Below, piece after piece: positions 1-4,782 of a stretch of 6,132 bases of DNA. A program made the position numbers and the translations under genes. Source of the stretch: an uncultured Clostridia bacterium (lineage in GTDB: Bacteria > Bacillota > Clostridia > Oscillospirales > Acutalibacteraceae); assembly GCA_947628595.1 (NCBI GenBank), contig CANRAN010000081.1:1-6132 (forward strand). Reading direction: 5' to 3'. Numbering within the stretch: position 1 is the stretch's first letter; each line of letters starts with the position of its first letter. The notes under the pieces were generated by a model. The model searched no databases. It saw only the letters and a list, made by a program, of their open reading frames with translations, and was not told the DNA's origin.

Positions 1-672
1 CTTCATTCTTTGAGTAAGTTTAATAATATTTTCCTCAAACGACGGATTTATTTCCTTTAGTACAGGCACAACATCAAGCCGCAGCTTATTTCTTGTATAT
101 TCCCTTGTCAGATTGCTGCTGTCGGTTATATACTTATACCCATGCTCACTGCAATATTCCTCAATTTCGGATCTCGTTACCTCAATAAGCGGTCGGATTA
201 TATTCCCTCTGACCGGAGGAATACCGCATAATCCTCTTATCCCGCAGCCTCTTGTCATATTGAAAAGCACCGTTTCCGCATTGTCGGAGGCAGTATGTGC
301 CGTCGCTGTTTTTCCGTTAAATTCCTCTGCTGTTTTTTCAAAAAATGCATATCGGATATCACGTCCGCATTTTTCGGTACTCTCCTTAAGCTCCTTTGCT
401 CTTTTGGCTACATTTGCTCTGTGAAGTCTGAACTCAACTGAATTATCCTCACAGAGCTTTCTCACAAAAGCTTCATCCCTGTCCGACTCCTCACCTCTTA
501 ACATATGATTGACGTGACAGGCTATAATATTCAGATTAAGCTTTTCCCTTAATGAAAGTAAAAAATAAAACAATGCACAGGAATCGGCACCGCCGGATAA
601 TCCTACTATCACAGTATCACCAGGACTGAGCATATTATATTTTTCAACTGTTTTTAATGCTTTATTCTCCAC
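1..672 (-). CDS. tilS: tRNA(Ile)-lysidine synthetase TilS, C-terminal part cut off by the window edge
   Basis: TilS is a cytoplasmic PP-loop ATPase that joins lysine to the wobble cytidine of the CAU anticodon of a minor tRNA-Ile, so that it reads AUA instead of AUG. The 224 visible codons run in frame to the left edge and show the family N-terminal domain: the ATP-binding PP-loop SGGADS at residues 26-31, HVNHMLRG at 53-60, an AHTASDNAET segment at 125-134 (many homologues have AHHxDDQxET), RPL at 160-162, and TDSSN followed by RNK near 183-196. The C-terminal tRNA-binding domains would lie beyond the edge. I chose GTG at 672 as the start because AGGAG lies 7 nt upstream and the next in-frame ATG, codon 14, is close to the PP-loop. 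The start overlaps the end of dnaB by 11 nt, so the two are probably co-transcribed and translationally coupled. Family assignment is firm; the exact start is inferred. Confidence 0.95.
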   Translation of the reverse strand, partial: MENKALKTVEKYNMLSPGDTVIVGLSGGADSCALFYFLLSLREKLNLNIIACHVNHMLRGEESDRDEAFVRKLCEDNSVEFRLHRANVAKRAKELKESTEKCGRDIRYAFFEKTAEEFNGKTATAHTASDNAETVLFNMTRGCGIRGLCGIPPVRGNIIRPLIEVTRSEIEEYCSEHGYKYITDSSNLTREYTRNKLRLDVVPVLKEINPSFEENIIKLTQRMK

Positions 673-2047
673 GACTAAGCTCCTGTGACGTAAAACGCAT
701 AAACTCTCCCTGCCAGTGCAACGGTACCGACCTCGTTTCCCCGTGTCTGTTTTTTGCAACAATGCACTGTCCGCTATTCAGATCTGCATTATCCGCATTT
801 CCTCCGCCTGCCCTTGTGCTTTGATAATATCCCTCTCTGTACAGAAAAAGAACTATATCCGCATCCTGCTCGATAGAACCGGAATCACGCAGATCAGATA
901 ACTGAGGCTCATGCTCCGTACGCTTTTCACTCGCACGTGAAAGCTGCGAAAGCGTTATTACAGGAACTTTAAATTCCTTTGCCATAATTTTCAGACTTCT
1001 GGTTATTTCCGAAATTTCCTGAACACGGTTATCAATTCTTCTCGGCGATGACATCAGCTGGAGATAATCAATTATTATAAGATCCACTCCGCCCTTGATT
1101 CGCCTGATTTTCGCCTTTATTGACGGTACTGTAATATCCGACGTATCGTCAAGATATATCTGTGCCTTGCTAAGTATATCCCCTGCTTCTATAAGCCTTG
1201 TCCATTCGTCATTATCAAGCTTACCCGTACGGAATTTTGTACCCGAAACAAGACCCTCTGTTGAAAGCAGACGTGATGCAAGCTGCTCCTTCGGCATTTC
1301 AAGAGAAAAGAATGCTACTCTTTTCTTTGCCTTTACCGCAACATGACGTGCAATATTCAACGCAAAGCTTGTCTTACCCATACCGGGACGTGCCGCAAGC
1401 AAAATAAGATCCGAACGGTTAAGCCCCGTTATTGTACTATCAAGTGCCGAAATACCTGTCGGCAACGCTCTGAATTTCTCGCTATCAGGTGAATTAAGGT
1501 CATCAAGATTTGAAAATGTCCTGTATATTACCGTATCAATACGCTCAAGACCGTCTACGCTTTTATCATCACGTATATCAAGTATCCTTTGCTCCGCAGA
1601 TTCGATAATACTCATTGCATCGGCACTGCTTGACGATACAGCATCCTCGATTATTTCACGTGAGGAAATAATCAGCTTTCTCAGAAGGTAATTTTTATTC
1701 AGTATATCGCAATAATATTCTAATCTTGACAGAGAAGGAACATTTTCCGCAAGCTGAACAAGGTAGCTTTTCAGCGTTCCCTCATCAATATTCTTACTTC
1801 CTTTCAGCCTTTCAAATATGGTGATGTAATCAACAGGCTTTCCTAAAGTAAACAATTCAATCATTGTTTCATATATCAGTCTATGGTTTGACAAATAAAA
1901 ATAATCAGCTGTCGGAATCATAGACATTATATCATTCAGCATATCGGAATTGAGCAGTATCGAGCCTAATACCGCCTGCTCTGAATCCGTACTGTACGGT
2001 AAATTAAAGCCGTCCACTGAAACGACCGGCAGTTTTTCATCACTCAT
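662..2047 (-). CDS. dnaB: Replicative DNA helicase, DnaB family (DnaC in Bacillus naming)
   Basis: This is the hexameric ring helicase that unwinds DNA at the replication fork using ATP and binds primase. At 461 residues it has the normal family length and looks complete. The N-terminal helical domain begins at about residue 18 (DSEQAVLGSILLNSD) and runs to about 125. A linker helix follows, then the RecA-like motor from about 195. Visible motor features are Walker A ARPGMGKTS (219-227), the FFSLE segment with probable catalytic Glu250, Walker B LIIIDYLQLM (323-332), LSQLSR (366-371), DLRDSGSIEQDADIVLF (385-401) and AKNRHGET (431-438), whose Arg434 is in the usual arginine-finger position. 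The ATG at 2047 has a GAGGTGA site 9 nt upstream. The gene follows rplI after 212 nt and overlaps tilS. No intein or insertion is present. A phage or plasmid homologue is unlikely, given the rplI neighbour and the full domain set. Confidence 0.97.
   Translation of the reverse strand: MSDEKLPVVSVDGFNLPYSTDSEQAVLGSILLNSDMLNDIMSMIPTADYFYLSNHRLIYETMIELFTLGKPVDYITIFERLKGSKNIDEGTLKSYLVQLAENVPSLSRLEYYCDILNKNYLLRKLIISSREIIEDAVSSSSADAMSIIESAEQRILDIRDDKSVDGLERIDTVIYRTFSNLDDLNSPDSEKFRALPTGISALDSTITGLNRSDLILLAARPGMGKTSFALNIARHVAVKAKKRVAFFSLEMPKEQLASRLLSTEGLVSGTKFRTGKLDNDEWTRLIEAGDILSKAQIYLDDTSDITVPSIKAKIRRIKGGVDLIIIDYLQLMSSPRRIDNRVQEISEITRSLKIMAKEFKVPVITLSQLSRASEKRTEHEPQLSDLRDSGSIEQDADIVLFLYREGYYQSTRAGGGNADNADLNSGQCIVAKNRHGETRSVPLHWQGEFMRFTSQELSRGE
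680..684 (-). promoter_or_regulatory. Ribosome binding site of tilS inside the dnaB coding sequence
   Basis: AGGAG on the minus strand, 7 nt before the GTG start at 672. It lies in the last ten codons of dnaB, across the Gln-Glu codons of its TSQEL tail. It is the main reason for choosing the GTG start. A ribosome finishing dnaB would pass directly over it. Confidence 0.7.
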
Positions 2048-2056
2048 TAAATCACT

Positions 2057-2063
2057 TCACCTC
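2057..2063 (-). promoter_or_regulatory. Ribosome binding site of dnaB
   Basis: GAGGTGA on the minus strand matches seven bases of the anti-Shine-Dalgarno complement AAGGAGGTGA. It lies 9 nt from the ATG at 2047 and supports that start. Confidence 0.75.
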
Positions 2064-2078
2064 TTATATCCATAGCTT

Positions 2079-2097
2079 GTAATTTAACGTAAATTAC
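2079..2097. repeat. Perfect 8-3-8 inverted repeat in the dnaB leader, candidate operator
   Basis: GTAATTTA and TAAATTAC are exact reverse complements separated by ACG, giving a 19-bp AT-rich dyad. It lies 31-49 nt upstream of the dnaB ATG and about 10-30 nt downstream of the transcription start predicted from the promoter at 2115-2143. That position would suit a repressor dimer. As RNA it could form a weak AU hairpin ahead of the ribosome binding site, but it has no U-tract and is unlikely to be a terminator. The repeat is directly visible; the operator role is inference and no known regulator motif was recognised. Confidence 0.6.
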
Positions 2098-2114
2098 CGC
2101 CTGCACATAATGAA

Positions 2115-2143
2115 ATTTTAAAAATAAAAAATAGACCTAACAA
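2115..2143 (-). promoter_or_regulatory. Predicted housekeeping sigma promoter for dnaB-tilS
   Basis: Read on the minus strand, TTGTTA (2138-2143, four of six matches to TTGACA) is followed by a 17-nt spacer and TAAAAT (2115-2120, five of six matches to TATAAT). The predicted start near 2108 would give a leader of about 60 nt before dnaB. The spacer is very T-rich, so part of the match may be compositional. The same T-rich tract could instead be the tail of a terminator for the upstream transcript. Confidence 0.45.
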
Positions 2144-2214
2144 CACATCACACCACTTCGGAAGCGGCTACACCTCGTAAAACAGGTCATCCCTACTCCC
2201 TGTTTCCACAGCCG
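2119..2214 (-). promoter_or_regulatory. Structured RNA candidate between rplI and dnaB, attenuator- or terminator-like
   Basis: In minus-strand RNA, CGGCU (2210-2214) can pair with AGCCG (2165-2169). This encloses a perfect 7-bp stem, AAACAGG (2199-2205) with CCUGUUU (2180-2186), closing a 12-nt purine-rich loop. Two alternative pairings exist. CCGCUUC with GAAGUGG (2161-2167 and 2153-2159, one G-U pair) competes with the outer stem. GACCU (2184-2188) with AGGUC (2134-2138) competes with the 7-bp stem and sits directly before a U-rich tract (about 2119-2132). Mutually exclusive stems before a U-tract resemble an attenuator or riboswitch expression platform, but the GACCU pairing is only 5 bp across a 45-nt span. 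It matches no riboswitch class I can recall. The pairings are seen; function and family are unknown. Confidence 0.35.
2137..2190 (-). CDS. Doubtful 17-codon cysteine-rich mini-ORF (possible leader peptide)
   Basis: An ATG at 2190 opens a frame reading MTCFTRCSRFRSGVMCC and stopping at TAG (2137-2139). GGGAG lies 5 nt upstream (2196-2200). Four of 17 residues are cysteine, two of them immediately before the stop, and the frame ends beside the U-rich tract, an arrangement that could suit a leader peptide. However, the start codon sits in the loop of the predicted 7-bp stem, and the same bases carry the RNA pairings described for this region, so the frame may be accidental. It matches no peptide I recognise. 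Confidence 0.13.
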   Translation of the reverse strand: MTCFTRCSRFRSGVMCC

Positions 2215-2259
2215 TATAATGTTACGATTGCTCCTAAAAATTAATGTGACAGACCGCTA

Positions 2260-2712
2260 TTATCCCTCCGCCTCAGTAACCATAACCTTCAGCTTTGCGG
2301 AAATTCCCGTATAAAGCTTAACCTCACAGTTATAAGTACCAAAGGTCTTTATATCACTTTCAAGAATTACCTTTCTTTTGTCAATATCAACACCGTACTT
2401 TCTTTTAAGCTCGGCTGCTACCTCCTTGCTCGTTACGGAACCGAAAAGCTTACCTCCCTTTCCGGCTTTTCCAATTATTGTCAACGTCTGATTGCTAAGC
2501 TTATCAGCGTTATCTTTTGCCTTTGCCTTCTCCTGCTCAATCTTATACTGTCTTGACTGCTCGGCATTTTTCATTTCATTTATTGCCTTTGCATCAGCCT
2601 CAACGGCAAGTTTATGCGGTAAAAGATAATTTCTTCCGTAGCCGTCCGATACATTGACAAGCTCACCTTTTTTTCCCGAACCCTTTACATCCTGTAACAA
2701 AATAACTTTCAT
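2260..2712 (-). CDS. rplI: 50S ribosomal protein L9
   Basis: L9 binds 23S rRNA near the base of the L1 stalk through its N-terminal domain and extends a long helix away from the ribosome; its loss affects reading-frame maintenance. The 150 residues match the usual length. The protein starts MKVILLQDVKGSGKKGELV, and the family signature is visible as G-KKGELVNVSDGYGRNYLLP between residues 11 and 33. A charged Lys/Glu/Ala-rich helix covers about 40-75. The C-terminal domain follows, with GGKLFGSVTSKEVAAEL (86-102) and ending in VMVTEAEG. The ATG at 2712 has AAAGGA 11 nt upstream, a slightly long spacing. The start lies 51 nt after the gdpP stop with no clear promoter or terminator between, so co-transcription with gdpP is likely. 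The gdpP-rplI-dnaB order agrees with many Firmicutes. Confidence 0.97.
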   Translation of the reverse strand: MKVILLQDVKGSGKKGELVNVSDGYGRNYLLPHKLAVEADAKAINEMKNAEQSRQYKIEQEKAKAKDNADKLSNQTLTIIGKAGKGGKLFGSVTSKEVAAELKRKYGVDIDKRKVILESDIKTFGTYNCEVKLYTGISAKLKVMVTEAEG

Positions 2713-2723
2713 TGTGTCTGCTT

Positions 2724-2729
2724 TCCTTT
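2724..2729 (-). promoter_or_regulatory. Ribosome binding site of rplI
   Basis: AAAGGA on the minus strand, 11 nt before the ATG at 2712, inside a purine-rich GGAAAGGAAAG run. The spacing is longer than the common 6-9 nt, but no better site or start is present and the L9 N-terminus begins exactly at this ATG. Confidence 0.55.
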
Positions 2730-2763
2730 CCTGTATTCTTTTCGCTGAGTACAGAAAAACAGC

Positions 2764-4761
2764 TTACTCGGTATTTATCTGTGCTTCAGCTTTTTTATTT
2801 ATTTCAAGCTCATTGAGTATTGAAAGAAGTCGTTCCCTTGCCTCTGCCATGCTTACATTCTCAATCTGGCAGGCAGCCATTGTCTGATGTCCTCCTCCGC
2901 CGAGTGCCTCCATGATTACCTGAACGTTTAGATCTCCAAGCGACCTTGCGGAAATACTCACTGTCTTACCTGTCTTATACATCACAAACGATGCCTTTAC
3001 ATTTTCTATCCCCAGAAGCTCGTCAGCCGCCTGTGCGGATACTATCCGTATATCGGGTGTATTGCTGTCCGCACAAGCTATTGCACAGTAATTGAATATT
3101 TCAGCCTCACTGACAAGCTTATACTTTACCTTGTATGTATCAATGGAATTGGAAAACAGTCGCTTTACCTCAACGGTATCCGCTCCGTTACGCCTCAAAA
3201 ATGCTGCCGCTTCAAAGGTTCTTACGCCTGTTCGTAATACAAAATTCTTTGTATCAAGCATAATTCCCGAGAGAAGTGCCTCGCTTTCAAGCCTGCTCAG
3301 AGAATAACTCCCAAGATACTGCACAAGCTCCGCTGTCATTTCACTTGCGGAGGATGCATAAGGCTCATGGTAGAATACAAGGGCATTGTCTATATGATTT
3401 ACCATCATCCTGTGGTGATCTATTACAACCACCCTGCCGCACCTCTCATATATTTCCTTGGATTCAAGGAAATTCGGAGAATGTGTATCAACTATGATAA
3501 GCAATGTGTGATCATCTATAAGATTAAGTGCCTCGGACTCGGATTTGAATATGCTCTCAAAGCCTGCCTTTTCAAAGCTCATTACAAGCGGCTTTGCGAG
3601 CGTCTGCTGACGGTCTATTACTATATGCGCATTCCTATGAAGTCCCTTGACAACAGCACTCCACATTCCTATACAGGCACCCACACTGTCAAGATCCGAA
3701 TATCTATGACCCATTATAACAACATTACTGCTGTTATTAACATGATTCGCAAGCGTTGCCGCAATTACTCTCGTCCGTACCTTATCACGCTTTTCTATCC
3801 CCTTAGACAAACCACCGAAAAATTGGTACGATTCGTTCTTTTTTACGGCAACCTGATCTCCGCCTCTTCCGAGTGCCATATCAAGTGCCTGTCTTGACCA
3901 CAACTCACATTCCTTGACCGTTGCCCCTCCTCTGCCGACACCAATGGATATTGTAGCATTCATCGTGTCATTTATCTGTATGGCACGTATCTCTTCAAGT
4001 ATTTTGAATTTCTCTTCAATAAATTGCCTCAGATATCTTTCTTCAAGAACAAACAAGTACCTTCCTCCGCTTATCTTCTTGTAGAAACCTGTTGTTGTTG
4101 ACACCCACTGAGCGATTGCCTTCTCCACAAGAACGGCTATACGACTTGCTTCGCCTTCCTCCACCTCACGCTCAAGCTCCTCCTTATTGTCAAAGGCAAT
4201 TATAGCCACAACAGGACGTGAAAGCAGATATTCATCGGAATTTGACTTGTATGTGTTGTCGTCAACAAAATACACCACGGAGCTGTCTCCTGCCCTGACA
4301 GCAAATACTATAAACCACTTATTATTGACAAATGTATCCGTACCGTTGTCCTCATACATTGTATCGGGATTCTTATTTGTGAGATAATCGGCAATCATAT
4401 CACCGAGAGGATTTCTCTCCACAGACACCTTTTTTCTGAAAAGGTCATTTACAAGCACTATCTCGTTATTTTTGCCGATTATCGCTGCGGGAACCGAAAG
4501 CTTGTTTATTCTTTCATTTCCTGCACTGCCCAAGGCTGTCGACGCCTCTGTGATAATATAACATATATATCGTCTGAGCTTTACAATGCCGATAATAACA
4601 GCTGTAAGTGCCGCTGCGGAAATCACCGCCTCTATAATGAATATATATATATTCCACCAAAAGGAACACACTGCCATTATTATCATAGCAACAGAAAGTA
4701 TCAAAAACAGGGGCGTAGTATAGCTTTGCCTGTTTCCTTTTACTTTTTTCAATTTATACAC
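2764..4761 (-). CDS. gdpP: Membrane-anchored cyclic-di-AMP phosphodiesterase, GdpP family
   Basis: GdpP hydrolyses the second messenger c-di-AMP to pApA and so affects potassium uptake, osmotic balance, cell-wall stress and beta-lactam tolerance. At 665 residues the length is typical. Domains in order: two membrane helices (about 17-36 and 38-60); a PAS-like sensor (about 84-167) that binds haem in studied homologues; a degenerate GGDEF domain (about 180-308) with SGGRYLF (231-237) where a diguanylate cyclase would have GGDEF; and the catalytic DHH-DHHA1 module. Probable metal ligands are visible: His352, Asp356 and Asp358 in GHRYSDLDS, Asp425 in VDTH, Asp448-His449-His450, and Asp503. DHHA1 carries GGGGH (621-625). 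It begins 21 nt after the RNase J stop. The given start is GTG with AGGA 11 nt upstream (4773-4776). TTG at 4752 has AGGTG only 6 nt upstream and is a real alternative, shortening the protein by three residues. Confidence 0.96.
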   Translation of the reverse strand: MYKLKKVKGNRQSYTTPLFLILSVAMIIMAVCSFWWNIYIFIIEAVISAAALTAVIIGIVKLRRYICYIITEASTALGSAGNERINKLSVPAAIIGKNNEIVLVNDLFRKKVSVERNPLGDMIADYLTNKNPDTMYEDNGTDTFVNNKWFIVFAVRAGDSSVVYFVDDNTYKSNSDEYLLSRPVVAIIAFDNKEELEREVEEGEASRIAVLVEKAIAQWVSTTTGFYKKISGGRYLFVLEERYLRQFIEEKFKILEEIRAIQINDTMNATISIGVGRGGATVKECELWSRQALDMALGRGGDQVAVKKNESYQFFGGLSKGIEKRDKVRTRVIAATLANHVNNSSNVVIMGHRYSDLDSVGACIGMWSAVVKGLHRNAHIVIDRQQTLAKPLVMSFEKAGFESIFKSESEALNLIDDHTLLIIVDTHSPNFLESKEIYERCGRVVVIDHHRMMVNHIDNALVFYHEPYASSASEMTAELVQYLGSYSLSRLESEALLSGIMLDTKNFVLRTGVRTFEAAAFLRRNGADTVEVKRLFSNSIDTYKVKYKLVSEAEIFNYCAIACADSNTPDIRIVSAQAADELLGIENVKASFVMYKTGKTVSISARSLGDLNVQVIMEALGGGGHQTMAACQIENVSMAEARERLLSILNELEINKKAEAQINTE

Positions 4762-4782
4762 CTACTTTTTTATCCTGCAGAC

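Larger units (their letters stand above)
2048..2259. other. Intergenic region between rplI and dnaB (overview)
   Basis: This is the only gap of more than 60 nt in the window. In transcription order it holds the following: about 25 nt after the rplI stop, an AGGAG (2231-2235) with no ATG, GTG or TTG at a usable distance; then the nested-stem RNA candidate; the T-rich tract with the predicted dnaB promoter; the 8-3-8 inverted repeat; and the dnaB ribosome binding site. No tRNA, convincing protein gene or strong GC-rich terminator hairpin was found. Confidence 0.7.

Noticed and set aside
2182..2205. GGGAGTAGGG in the loop of the intergenic RNA resembles the GGGGAGUAG segment of manganese (yybP-ykoY) riboswitches
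   Set aside because: The second docking hairpin and the other conserved segments of that class are missing, the element is too short, and no metal transporter gene is downstream.
2231..2235. AGGAG downstream of rplI as the ribosome binding site of a small gene
   Set aside because: No ATG, GTG or TTG follows within a usable distance.
2747..2769. Possible hairpin GAGTA/TACTC between gdpP and rplI
   Set aside because: Only 5 bp with a 13-nt loop, overlapping the gdpP stop codon, and with no U-tract after it. It does not support a terminator.
3367..3897. Plus-strand open frame of 176 codons inside gdpP, and other plus-strand frames at 113-424, 1095-1346, 3092-3307 and 5254-5586
   Set aside because: All lie antisense to genes with clear conserved motifs. 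Their translations have no recognisable domain and an unnatural composition, and the reading frames follow from the codon use of the opposite strand.
4639..4654. 16-bp perfect palindrome of alternating A and T flanked by G and C
   Set aside because: It lies inside gdpP and encodes part of the second membrane region (Asn-Ile-Tyr-Ile-Phe). Simple AT alternation produces such palindromes without a regulatory role.
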